The notes below the pieces were generated by a model, which searched no databases, was not told where the DNA came from, and saw only the letters and a program-made list of their open reading frames with translations. The translations under genes and the position numbers were made by a program. From NCBI GenBank assembly GCA_014058105.1, contig JACGCM010000658.1, positions 310,001 to 374,000 of the forward strand: 64,000 nucleotides of DNA, in the 5' to 3' direction. Below, one piece after another: positions 1 through 10,004 of this stretch (within the stretch, counting starts at the first letter, position 1; each line of letters opens with the position of its first letter). Source of the stretch: Kingdonia uniflora (taxonomy: Eukaryota > Streptophyta > Magnoliopsida > Ranunculales > Circaeasteraceae).

Positions 1-444
1 ACGGTATTTTGGTACATCGAGAACAAATTAAGAAGGGGTTGAAGCTTCCCCTCAGAGTGGACCAGAAAAAGTTATTGAACTTTTTTTGATGTAGCCTCTC
101 GTCAGTTCAATCCGAATGCATACGACCTGTTTAGGGTATGTGGGGCAATAAATGGCCGACTTAGGTCCAGGGGGGAGGAGTTGATAACCGTTGATGATCT
201 ATGTGTGTACTACACGCTCAAGATGAACCCACAAAAGTTAGGCTATCGGTACTTGGCGAGGTTTATGAAAAGACCGTTGTTTTATAATATGGTGTTAACC
301 GAGGTGAGGGGGGGGGGGGGGCGATATACCGATGAACGCTTACTTATCTCTGGGAATTATGAGTTTGATAAAAAAAACCCTGAAGAACCCCTAAAGAGAA
401 AGACTTTTCACGTAGGTCTGTGGTTAGGTAATTGTAATTGTTGA
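1..444 (+). pseudogene. Element A antisense gene, N-terminal domain fragment
   Basis: This is the 5' visible part of the additional gene antisense to gag-pol of element A. Around 34-90 it encodes '[17 protein letters not shown]', then a frameshift at a run of T (85-91), then an open stretch including '[16 protein letters not shown]' and '[17 protein letters not shown]'. The same arrangement (GL.+PL, a short helix, N.YE.+RVC..LN..W, then D+...Y..K) is found in the antisense genes of elements B, D and E, so homology is supported within the window. It resembles the plant 'putative gypsy type transposon' N-terminal family (Pfam Transposase_28), which is an inference. The promoter and start lie off the window. 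A donor-like GTAATT near 430 suggests an intron before the next segment. Confidence 0.6.
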
Positions 445-489
445 TGTTCGAAGTGTTTGAATTGGATGTGAAGTGTTTATAACTATTTT

Positions 490-1860
490 ATGTTGTTTAC
501 TGCGTTGAAAGAGGTCAACAAGAAGTCACAAGTAAAAGAAGAGCTGTATAAGGTGAGGAAAGATTTCTTTGGAAGGATCAATAATCTGGTCATCGACCAA
601 GATCTCGTGAGCACGCTATTCCAAGAGGCCGGTCCAAAGAGGTCGAGGGTAAAAGGTTCTGAAGTGCCTGTTATAGACGGAAAAATATTGGCGAAGAACA
701 AGAGAGCCACAGATGCTAGCTTGCCATTGGAAAATCCTTCCTTGGCTGGGTACAACACGGATACAGAGATTTATGCCATGTTAGGAGAGTCTTTGGGAAG
801 GAATAAAAAGAAAAGGGAAGCGAGTTTTGATGTTCCTCCATTGCTTCCTCATAAGAGGCTTATTCGACAGTTGGTAACGGAGGAGGTGGCTGGCACTGCT
901 AAATCAACAATTGTGGTGGAAGGGCATCCTCCACGGAGTGCGGGCAGTTTTATCCCGAAGTAGAGTATTGGTGTTGTGACGTCGAAAAAGAAATTTGTCG
1001 AAGAGTCTGAATCAAAAATTCAGAAGACCATGGAGTCCTATACGTCTGGGATGGATGAGTTTAAGACAAAACTAGAGGATTGTTTGGTGGAGATTAAGAG
1101 CTTGAATATATTTTTTAGCGAGGGTCAAAGGAACATGTCGAAGGTGAGAAATTTTAATGCTTTGCTTCGATTAAAAAAATTGACAGATTATTCAAATACT
1201 CATTATATGACTTTGATGCAAATTAAGAAGTTGGTGACCGAAGCCATGGGTCACATTGTGGGTAGTAGTGAGTTGGCAAATCAGATTGTTGCTTATAAAA
1301 ATATAGAGAATGATTTGATCGTGGAGAAGGCTGAGTTGAATGCAACATTGAATAGGTATAAGCTGGATGTGAAAAAGGCGAGGGAAGCTGCGCTTGGTGA
1401 AGCGAAGAAAGTGGCAGAGAAAAAGAAAAATGAAGCTTTGGCGTTGCATAAAACTAACTTTGAAAAAGATGTAAGGGAGCAAGTTGCCGATGTACGGAAA
1501 GCAATGGAGTTAGAGCAGGGAAAACTTCTCGATGAGGTAAGGGCTCAGATGAATACTGAGAAACTGGAAAAATATAGGGAGGTAAGGGTGCATTTTTCTC
1601 GACAGTATAATGAGTTGGAAGAAAAGAAAATATTCTACAAGGGGCTTGTGAAATCTGGTGGTACTATTTTCGATGATAGCTCAGAAGACGATGTACCCCA
1701 GACTCCCAATGTATGCAGGGCAACTGAAGTTATCGAAGATGATGTGATGATGGAGGCTGATGGTGCTCGTCCTGGGGAGGTAGCCGATGTACAGGTACCC
1801 GATATTGCCGTAAATGTGAATGAAGAAAAATCTCCTCCTGAAATGTTAAACATTGTGTAA
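490..1860 (+). pseudogene. Element A antisense gene, coiled-coil and acidic C-terminal part
   Basis: One reading frame runs from 490 to 1860 with a single in-frame TAG at 961-963. The first 157 codons contain basic clusters ('RNKKKREA', 'PHKRLIRQL') of nuclear-localisation type. The following 294 codons are predicted coiled coil: long Lys/Glu/Ala-rich heptad-like stretches, e.g. '[19 protein letters not shown]' near 1372-1428. The protein ends in an acidic, Asp/Glu-rich tail (1660-1857) starting 'DDSSEDD'. The C-terminal module shared by the B, C, D and E antisense genes is not recognisable here, so A carries a divergent type. It is the best preserved copy in the window. Biochemical function is unknown; a structural or chromatin-associated role is only a guess from the composition. 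Confidence 0.65.
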
Positions 1861-2261
1861 GCAGTGCTATGTTGGTAAAGTATGTTAAAATGGTCAGTGG
1901 GACCAAAACAATTTAATCTGTAGTGTGCGATGAATATTTGTGTTACGAAAAAATTTTATTTGTAAATTTTTTGTGTGCATGTGTTTTGTAAATAATGATA
2001 AATTATAGATTCAATAAAGTGATTTTATTGAATGTGACTATAAATTGGAGCAGATAGGTAAGGAATGCTTGTGTGCGTGAGATGTGAAAGATGGCCATGA
2101 AATGACAAGTATTGAGAATGATTACCAGATGTATATCCTTAGATGGGTATCCGGATTTAGATTTGAGAGGAACAAGAGCTATATTAGAGATTGTTCGATA
2201 AGTAAAGAGCACGAAGTAGAATATCCTGTAGTTGGATATTGTTCGCGTAAAATGGAATAAT
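1861..2261. other. Spacer between antisense gene and tandem repeats of element A
   Basis: AT-rich sequence with no supported coding region. It is the convergent 3' side of the plus-strand antisense gene and the minus-strand pol unit, so it should hold both 3' ends. Confidence 0.5.
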
Positions 2262-2690
2262 AGTCTTTAGGCGTACTTGTTAAGTAGTGACCAAGAACAA
2301 ATCAAGATAGTACGGATTTTGTTTGTCTTGTGCATACTTATGAAGTATGGGTCGAGATCAAATAAAAAATAGTAAGGAGTTATTTGTCTGATGAATACTT
2401 TTTAAGTAGAGATCGAGATTAAATTGAAATAGTAAAGATATTGTTTGTCTGATATATACTTGACAAGTATAGGTCGAGATTAAAGGGAAATAGTAAGGAT
2501 ATTGTTTCTCTGATGCATACTTGATAAGTATAAATCGAGATCAAAGCGAAATAGTAAAGATATTATTTGTCTGATGCATACTTGACAAGTATAGATCAAG
2601 ATCAAAGCAAAATAGTAAGGATATTGTTTGTCTGATGCATACTTGATAAGTATAGATCGAGAATAAATAAAAAATAGTAAGGAGTAAACT
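2262..2690. repeat. 61-bp tandem repeat in the 3' untranslated region of element A
   Basis: The phrase 'TTGA(C/T)AAGTATA' recurs at 2460, 2521, 2582 and 2643, exactly 61 bases apart. More diverged copies extend left to about 2262, giving roughly seven units. Each unit holds a 'GTTTGTCTGATGCATAC' block and a 'TCGAGATCAAA' block. It sits between the pol stop and the antisense gene, the position where Tat/Ogre elements are known to carry hypervariable tandem repeats that can seed satellites. Confidence 0.9.
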
Positions 2691-2736
2691 GATAACAATT
2701 TTTTTTATTTGAATCGATGAAAATGGTTACAGTGTC

Positions 2737-4052
2737 TCATCTGTAAAATAGTTTCAGTTGAGCAGTATTCCATGAATATTCGAGCTATATTTCATCTTCA
2801 GTCATCAGCCAATAAGTTCCACTATCTGCTTTGCTACTGAAAATGTATGGCTCTTCCCAGTTTTCTGATAATTTTTTGGAATTTTTAGGCGAGTAGTATC
2901 TTGGATCCGTTGTAAGACAAGGTCTCCAATACCAAATTTCCGTTTTCAAACTTTTTTGTTGTATGCTTTTTTCAATGTATTATGGTATCGTCCCAAATTC
3001 GCAATGGTTTCCTCTATCCAATTGAGGTTGCAACAGAGACCGAGTTCATCGTCTTCATCTGGAATTTTCCGTCAGGTACTTGGTAGATCGAGGTATGAAG
3101 GAATGACTGCTTCGGTACCAAAAGCTGTCATGAATGGAGTGCAACCTGTTAAAACTTGAGGAGTAGTTTGGTAGGCCCTGTAAACACTGAGCAATTCATC
3201 CACCCATCGCCCCTTCTTGTAGTCGAAACGCTTGCGTAATCCTGATTTAATGCTTTTGTTAATGGCTTTGGCTTGTCCATTGCCTTGAGGATAATATGGT
3301 GTGGATGTTGTGAGTTGAATTTTGTATTTATGGATGAAAGTATGTACTTTGGCGCTGACAAACTGTTTTCCATTATCGGAGCGTATCATATGCAAACAGC
3401 CAAACCTGGCGATGATATGCTCCCAAAGGATCTTAATGACTTTATTTTCATCAGTGTGGCATATAGGAATTGCTTCAGCCCATTTGTTGAAGTAATCAGT
3501 GGCGACTTGAATGAATATTCGGTTTCCCGATATTGGGTAGAAAGGTCTAATGATGTTGATTCCCCATCGTTTGAATGGCCAGAGGAGATTGCTAATATGC
3601 AAGTCGAGGGCTTAACTTTTGATGTCTTGGGCGTGGATTTGGCATTTGTAGCATTTTTGTACAAAGTCTTCGTAGTCTTGTCTCATCTTGAGCCAGTATA
3701 ATCCTTGTGTAAATGCGTGTTGGGCTGATCTTCCTGAAATATGTGCGCCACAAATACCTTTATGAAGTTATCTTATTTTGATCTGAGCTTGTTTTTGTGA
3801 GATGCATTCGATAAGTGGTCCTCCTCCTGTGATTCGATATAAGATGTGATCTTGGACGATGAATCTGGGGTACTTAGCCAAAAGTGATCGAGCCTCTTCT
3901 TTGTTACTGGGGGGGATGTTTGAGTTGAGGAACGCATAAAATGGTATCCTCCAGTCTTTAGGATCTTCCTCTTCAGCAATGATGATCTGGAGTGTTGACA
4001 TTATATTAAGGCTGGAATACTTGATGAATTTGATTTCTAAAGTTTTTTTCAC
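2737..4052 (-). pseudogene. Integrase of element A
   Basis: Minus-strand integrase segment of pol. An HHCC zinc-binding region lies around 3650-3780 ('CYKCQ' is its CxxC pair). The catalytic core follows, with 'VATDYFNKWAEA' (first Asp) and 'IRSDNGKQF' (second Asp). The third acidic residue is not Glu: the block reads 'GNGQAKAINK' where elements B and C have 'GNGQAEI', so catalysis is probably lost. The C-terminal part ends 'NTAQLKLFYR' and stop at 2737-2739, with an in-frame stop and frameshifts before it. No chromodomain is present, as expected for Tat. Confidence 0.8.
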
Positions 4053-4450
4053 GATCCCCCAGCATGGCAGTGATGTAAGCTAACGCATCGGCATGTTGGT
4101 TTTCATGTTGAGGTAAGTAAGAAATTATTGCATGTTTGAATTTTTGCATTTTTTTCTTCGACCAGAGCTGTGTAGTCAACCATTTTTCCCGTTGTTTTTA
4201 AAGTTTTGTTGTAATGATTTGCCACGAGTAAAGATTTGACGCAGGCTTCTAATTCTTATGCTCCGAGAGTGAGTGCTTGATCGTGACCGTGTAAGATTCC
4301 TTCATATTCGGTCTTATTATTGGTAGCATAAAAGTTTAGCTTGATAACTTTCTCGATTCAATGATTAGAAGGCATAACAAGGACGATGCCAATCCCTGAT
4401 TAGAAGTCGCAAACCTGAGCTTTTGGACCATGCGTCTGGTTCTGTTATTG
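4053..4450 (-). pseudogene. Archaeal-type RNase H (aRNH) domain of element A
   Basis: Degenerate second RNase H typical of Tat pol. Minus-strand reading shows 'EYEGILHGHDQAL' (the conserved Glu block), 'VKSLLVANHYN' (normally YTDSLL..HHY, its Asp lost) and 'HENQHADALAYI' (the last His/Asp block). Several stops and frameshifts break it. It lies between the native RNase H and integrase, as in elements B, C and D. Confidence 0.65.
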
Positions 4451-4907
4451 AGTCATCTGTGAATATTTCTTCAAGTTCTTCATAATCGTGGTCCTCGACG
4501 GGAAAGTCTGCCAAAAAGTTGGCCACTGCTTGTCCCTTGATTGATATTTGGGGTTCGAAGGAAATGTCATATTCTTCAAGAAAAATAGACCATTGCTGGA
4601 TTCTTTGAGAATTTTCTTTTTTGGAGAGTACTAGTTTGAGGGGGTATTTGGTGATGACTTTGATGGGATGAGCTTGAAAGTAGGGAAAAAGTTTTTGAGA
4701 ACTGTAGACCAGGGCGAGTAGCTATTTTGTTGTTGTTGTGTTTCTTTTTTCAGCAGGCATAAGTATTTTATTGATGAAGTAGATTGGTTTTTCTACTCCG
4801 CCATCTTCTCGAATAAGGATATAACTGATTGAATCTTCAGTTGTGGATAAGTACATTGTAAGTGATTCGCCATCAATTGGAGTACTTATTATAGGAGAAT
4901 GCCCCAA
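4451..4907 (-). pseudogene. Native RNase H and connection domain of element A
   Basis: The minus-strand block 'STPIDGESLTMYLS' to 'EKPIYFINKILMPAE' is the Ty3-type RNase H following RT. It continues through 'EYDISFEPQISIKGQA' and 'NFLADFPVEDHDYEE', the C-terminal half that element B has lost. A stop at 4719-4721 interrupts it. Confidence 0.7.
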
Positions 4908-5974
4908 GTATCGTCTAAGATCTTGGTAAGCAACTCACAGTCAGAAGTCCAAATGACTTCCTTTTGCTGTTTGTTTGAAAGAGTAGTGGGGTTTCCACGA
5001 AGATGGAAGTAAAGAAGTTTGCATCGATCAGATGATTTTGAGATGAATATGTGAAGAGCGGCTATCTTGCTTGTAAATTTTTGAACATCTTTTTTCGTTC
5101 GAGGAGATGACATCGTGATTAATGCTTTGATTTGTGCTAGATCAATTTCAATCCTTCTTTTGTTGACCAGATGTCCCAGCAATTTACCAGATGTGACTCC
5201 AAATTAACATTTCTCTTGGTTAAGTTTCATCTGGTACGTGCGAAGGATATCAAAAATGGTTTGAAGATTGTTGGAGTAATCTTCTCTTTTTAAGCTTTTA
5301 CAGATCATATCATCGATGTAGACTTCCATAATTGTATCGAGATAATCTTTGAACATTTTAGTATCAAGTCTCTGGTAAGTGGCTCCTGCATTCTTTAAAC
5401 CAAAAGGCATTACTGTGTAACAGTAGAGACCTCTGTCGATAATGAAGGTTGTTTTTTCCTGATCTTCTTCGGAGAGTGGAACCTGGTTATAACCAGAGGC
5501 TACATCTATCATAGAAAGAAGTTTGTGTCCTGCAAGTGAATCGAGAAGTTGCGGAATTAGTGGTAGCAAAAGGCTGTCTTTGGGTGTGAACTTGTTAGGT
5601 TCAGTGAAGTCAGCACAAGCCCTGATTTTTCCATTTTTCTTCGGTACCGCTACAATATTAGAAATCTACTTCGGATACCTAGCTTCCTCAATAAATCCTA
5701 CCCGAAGGAGTTTTTAAATTTCTTCGTTTACTGCATCGCAGAGTCGGGAAGCTAGATTCTGTCATTTTTGAATGATAGCTTTACTGTCTTGAAGGAGGTT
5801 AAGTCGGTGGTACGCGATTGAAGGATCGATACCAGGCATTTCCTGGAAAGTCCAGGTAAAGATGTCGATGTTCTTCTTAAGTAATTGTATCATGACCTCT
5901 TTTTCGTCGGTTGACAACTTGGAGTCGATAAAGGTTATGTGTCCCAGACCATCGAGTTCAGTAGATTCGACCAT
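4889..5974 (-). pseudogene. Reverse transcriptase of element A
   Basis: RNA-templated DNA polymerase part of pol. Seen on the minus strand: the upstream linker ending 'FTWTFQEMPGIDPSIAYH', then 'SMIDVASGYNQVPL' (catalytic Asp in domain 3), 'MPFGLKNAGATYQR', and 'EVYIDDMICKS', which keeps both Asp of the YxDD box. 'EIDLAQIKALITM' starts the thumb/connection. Stops and frameshifts near 5200 and 5570-5760 break the frame. Among the four RT copies here (A-D), this is the only one with both YxDD aspartates. Confidence 0.85.
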
Positions 5975-6022
5975 CTCGGTGTCATGCTGCTCAAATATGG
6001 ATGATTTTTCTGGTTGTAGTTG

Positions 6023-6646
6023 CTATGCTTTGAGAAGTTTTATTATATGAGGGTTTGTTATGGTATTTTTGCACATTCGTGCAACTGCTTGGCTACCTTT
6101 GATTTTGTAGATCCCGTGATCTGTTGGAAAACGCAATGCTATATGATAAGTAGAAGGTACTGCTTTGATTGAATGTAACCAACTGCATCCCAAAATTCCC
6201 AAATATTTGGACTCTACATCGATGACAAGGAATTTTACGAATGTAGTTTCTGAACCCGCCTGAACTGGCAGAGTAATCTCTCCTGTGGCTGATTCTTTCA
6301 AACCAATAAATCCCGTAATTGTTGTTATCAAAGCTTTTACAGAATCTACGAGGCCTTGGACTACAATTGCCCTTCTGAGCAATACATTTGTGGCACTTCC
6401 GGTATCGATGAGAAGCGTATGTAGGTAGTCCTGTCCAGCTTTGAGCATAATAGCGAGAGGATCATCATGAGGGTATTTAATGTAGTTGGTGTCACAGTCT
6501 TCGAAGGTGATATGGTAAGGACGCTTCGATTTGCTTGTGCCTGGAAGATGTTTATTTAATTTGTCTGAGGAGGTCATTTTATAGCAAAACTTAATCCAAT
6601 CGTCTTGTTTTCTTTTCTTCCCTTTCTTAATCTCAATCATATACAA
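6023..6646 (-). pseudogene. Aspartic protease of element A
   Basis: An open stretch of 207 codons on the minus strand. The active-site block is 'LLIDTGSATNVLL' (DTGS intact), preceded by 'ITFEDCDTNYIKYPHDDPL' and followed by 'YLGILGCSWLHSIKAVPST', the conserved C-terminal protease block also seen in B and C. In these elements the protease follows the gag zinc-knuckle region and matures the polyprotein. The ORF is open, but the polyprotein upstream and downstream is interrupted. Confidence 0.8.
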
Positions 6647-6772
6647 GTGACGAGCTTGCCCCTGGACTTGATTTTGCTCTACTTCTTTATTTTTTGCTTT
6701 ATTCTCGAGAAACTTTTGGAAGTCGATGACATAATTGTAGAGTATTCCAACTAATAGGATACGATGAAAGAT

Positions 6773-8250
6773 TCATATGAGGGAGTAGCAGTTATCAGTT
6801 TTGTGACTATTCACATTGTGATACTGACATAGAGGTCTGTTGGGATGATTAAGAATAGTTTGTGGTGTACGATAACACTCATCTCCCTTTATCGTTGGTA
6901 AGATAGCAGAGAGAGTCATTGTCATTAGCGGCAGAGCTGGGACAGGTCTGTCGGGTTTACCGTCCCTTCTTCTATTATTGTCGGTATTTCTGTCATATTG
7001 TTTGGGTGCTTCAGTAGTGATCGCTCGTTGGGATGGGGTCGAAGATGTTTCTCGAGAATGGATGAAAAATGAGCTCTTCATCTTATTTTTCTTTGATCAC
7101 TCCAGTTCGATGTAATTATTAACTATATCAATTATTTCTGTGACTGTTCGTGGCTTGTACAGAGTAAGCTCTTCTCGAACGTTTGAGTCAATGTACAGGG
7201 CGGAGGTGAATGTTGGAACTACGATTTTAGGGTTTGGGTTCCTAATTTTCCTTGTTTCCTGTTAAAAACATTTATAAAAGCTTGCCAAGGTCTCTTTTGC
7301 GCCTTGCTCAAAGTAAAATAAGGGATCTCTCGTTCTCTAGCATGAGTGTAATTGGATTCGAAAAGATCTTGCAACTGGCTGAACGTGGTGATAGAGGCCT
7401 CATGAATAGTATAGAACCAACAGAGCGGTTTTTCCTTCAGGCTCATGTTGAATAGCCTGCAGAGCATGTGGTGGATTTTGAAATATAACCCAGCTACGGC
7501 TTTGAAGTGTCAAACAAGGGTAAGCGTGTCAGTCAGGCCTGCATACTGAATATATTTGGGCATATAGAAATTTTCTGGGATAGGCATAATTTCGAGATGA
7601 GGGAAGATGAGGTTTGTCTCGATTCTATCAAACATAGGTTTTCGGCCTGGATTGTCAGAGTTTATGGGCTAGATCCTGTTGTTGAGGTCGTCCAAGGTGA
7701 CGAACTACTGCGGGGGAAATGGTAAGGCTGCAACCTGAGGAACAAAATCTCCCTGTCTTTCTGGTCTCAATCGACCCCTGATGGGTCTTCTTTCAGGTAG
7801 GGGGGGGGTCTGATGACGCGTGCGTCAGCTTTCTTAAATTGTTAATGCTGAGAATGTTAAACCAAAATACCGAGAAACTCTATTTGGATTCCTGAATCTG
7901 GATCGAGAAATCCGTAGCTCGTCTTCCCATGGTTGATCATCGCGTTGAATTGCTTTTGATCTATGCTCGCTCCGGGCGAGTGGAGGGGATGTTTTTCGAC
8001 CAGCGAGTCGATCTTGTGTTCTCATCAGTCTTTCCATTTCTTTTTGATGTGTTTGACTTTGTTGATCTAAGGCTTTCCTTCGTTCATCTTTCTCCATTTG
8101 AAGAGCTTGAGCGTGGACACGCTGATCTTCCAGTCTTTGGGCTTTTTCTGTGGTTATTTGTTTTTGAAGCTTGAGTACTGCACCGTGCAGATCGACAGTC
8201 CCTGGTATTTTCTGATCTCTTATGGTACTAGAATGGCTTCTTTGGTTCAT
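6773..8250 (-). pseudogene. Gag of element A
   Basis: Minus strand, starting with an ATG whose codon ends at 8248, 75 bases inside the LTR. The N-terminal 138 codons are Gln/Glu/Lys-rich coiled coil ('QKQITTEKAQRLEDQRVHA'). The capsid-like retrotransposon gag domain is visible at 7219-7467 ('LCRLFNMSLKEKPLCWFYT'). A zinc-knuckle-like motif 'CQYHNVNSHKTDNC' is at 6773-6830; it retains the last Cys, which B and C lack. Several frameshifts and stops separate the three pieces. Confidence 0.75.
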
Positions 8251-8302
8251 GTTTGTTATCGGATGGTGTTTAGATCAGTGATGGTAAACATTTTTTTTTG
8301 GT

Positions 8303-8324
8303 AATTCCCATAGACGGTGTCGAT
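8303..8324 (-). other. Primer-binding site of element A
   Basis: Immediately inside the right LTR the minus strand reads ATCGACACCGTCTATGGGAA. This is a mutated form of the TGGCRCC-GTCTGTGGGAA sequence found at the same place in B and C. Tat elements usually begin the PBS with TGGCGCC, complementary to a tRNA 3' end. Confidence 0.65.
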
Positions 8325-8770
8325 TGTAGTGGCGTGTTTTCCAGAAGTAGAATCTTCGCCAATACTTATTCGTAAATAAAATGTAATAAGACTTGATAAA
8401 CAAGATTTTACGTGGAAAACTCAGCAAAAACTGAGAAAAACCACGACCTCGAGGAGGATTTTGATGTAAAATCCAGTATATTGCTAGTTATTACAGAATT
8501 TGGAATGATAGTATGAATAAAGTAATAAGATGGTAAGGTTGGCGGATTGTCAGTTCTTTCTCATCTATTCTCTGCCTGTATTTATAGTAGACACAAGCAG
8601 TTTACAAAAAGACTAAAATAGTCTCCTATTCTGGGGAGAGTAGGCGAACTTTGCGGATCTCTAACAGCTCTTTTCTTGACTAGGCACAACGGCTACTTTT
8701 GGTAGGTCGAGGACTTGAGGTAACTTCTCGAATGTTGGCCTTCGATCATGTATGGCTGTCTTCGACTATG
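8325..8770 (-). repeat. LTR of element A (5' LTR in element orientation)
   Basis: Starts with TGTAGTGGCG next to the PBS. A minus-strand TATAAATA box lies at about 8579-8587, and the U5 block with the GAGGTCGTGGTTTTT and TTTTCCACG motifs is at about 8410-8455. The outer (right) end is uncertain: integrase sequence of element E is recognisable from about 8775 on. The mate LTR is outside the window. Confidence 0.65.
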
Positions 8771-9343
8771 CTTTGCTGGCTTACTCTTATCGAATATGGG
8801 GAATATGCTACTACAGAACTACAGTGGATATGATCAAAAAGCACTTAATAGAGAAGAAGGGTAATTGGGTCCAGGAACTACCACATGTCCCGTGGGCTTA
8901 TCGCATAATGCCTCGGGTATCAATTGGATACACCCTGTTCTTACTAGCATATGGTATAGAAGCAATCATCCCCACTTTATATCATTACCTAATACGCAAC
9001 CATACCATAACGGATGAAGAGAATGAGTACCAGTTGGCATGTAACATGAATTGGATCGAGGAGACTAGAGACAGAACAATCATAAATTTGGGTAAATACC
9101 ACTAGGCTCTAGCCCGATCTTATAACAAGCGTTCGTCACAGAGAATTCAAAATTAAAGATCTCATCCTACAAGAAATTTCTAAACACAGAATAGAAGCAC
9201 TGGGAAACTGTTAAAATATTGGGAAGGCCCTTTAGTTATTGTCAAAAAAAGTGGCCTTGGTTTTTACGATTTTGCCACTGAACATGGAAATCGAATCCTT
9301 AATCCTTGGAACATGAGGAGATTGAAATTGTATCGCCGATAAA
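8771..9343 (+). pseudogene. Integrase C-terminal part of element E
   Basis: From '[19 protein letters not shown]' through 'NEYQLACNMNWIEETRDRT' to 'NPWNMRRLKLYRR' and stop at 9341-9343. It aligns with the same region of B (38370-37854) and C (51386-51900), including the 'LGKYH' helix and the C-terminal 'GLGFYDFATE' strand. One in-frame stop follows at 9103-9105 and another near 9211. No chromodomain follows. Confidence 0.8.
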
Positions 9344-9578
9344 AATCCATCACAGTGTACTTTTCTACAAATCAATCTATCATCTTGTATGACAATCTTA
9401 CATCAATAAAAGATTTATGCTCGATCCAAATACATCTGAGTACTTTTTACTATTTCATACAGTACTCTATCTAACACATTTATCGTACGTCAATCTTACA
9501 CCAATGAAATACTTATGTTCGATTGCCCTACACGATAGTACTTTTCTAATATATCCAACAAGTACTTCTATATACAGG

Positions 9579-9840
9579 TTATAGATTATTTGTTGCTTTG
9601 GCCAAACTGATCATCTATTACATTACAAATTGTTTGTTATTACGGCCAAACTGATCATCTATTACATTCCAGATCATTTGTTGCTTTGGCCAAATTGATC
9701 ATCTATTATATTATAGATCGTTTGTTGCTACGACCAAACTGATTATCTATTATATTACAGATCATTTGTTGCTTTGGCCAAACTGATCACCTATTACATT
9801 ATAGATTATTTGTTGCTTAGGCCAAACTGATCAGCCACTT
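9579..9840. repeat. 44-bp tandem repeat in the 3' region of element E
   Basis: The GCC of 'GGCCAAACTGATCATCTATTA' starts at 9601, 9645, 9689, (9733), 9777 and 9821, a strict 44-bp period with six units. Each has a 'GATYATTTGTTGCTTTGGCC' half. It is placed between the pol stop and the antisense gene, like the 61-bp repeat of A and the 161-bp repeat of C, but is unrelated in sequence. Confidence 0.92.
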
Positions 9841-10004
9841 ATGTCTCTATACGATCGATAACCTCTGGGGACCATCCTATACAACAAATGTTCAACTAAT
9901 ACGGTATCGTTGATATACCAAAAGGTTAGTATAAATCATCATTCTAGACATTCCTATTTTTATACAATATGCGCGTTAGTATACATAGCGCATCTCCACA
10001 ATCG

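Larger units (their letters stand above)
1..8770 (-). mobile_element. Element A: Tat-lineage Ty3/gypsy LTR retrotransposon, left end outside the window
   Basis: On the minus strand the order is LTR (right), PBS, gag, protease, RT, RNase H, archaeal-type RNase H, integrase, a 61-bp tandem repeat and then an additional gene on the plus strand. The 3' LTR lies beyond position 1. The dual RNase H and the antisense extra gene are Tat hallmarks. It interrupts the integrase of a plus-strand element resuming at about 8771. The right boundary is approximate because the partner LTR is not visible. Confidence 0.85.

Noticed and set aside
3273..3701. 142-codon plus-strand open stretch
   Set aside because: It is the complement of the integrase core of element A; no independent domain.
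9579..9840. CRISPR-like array
   Set aside because: Contiguous 44-bp tandem units without spacers, in a plant retrotransposon.
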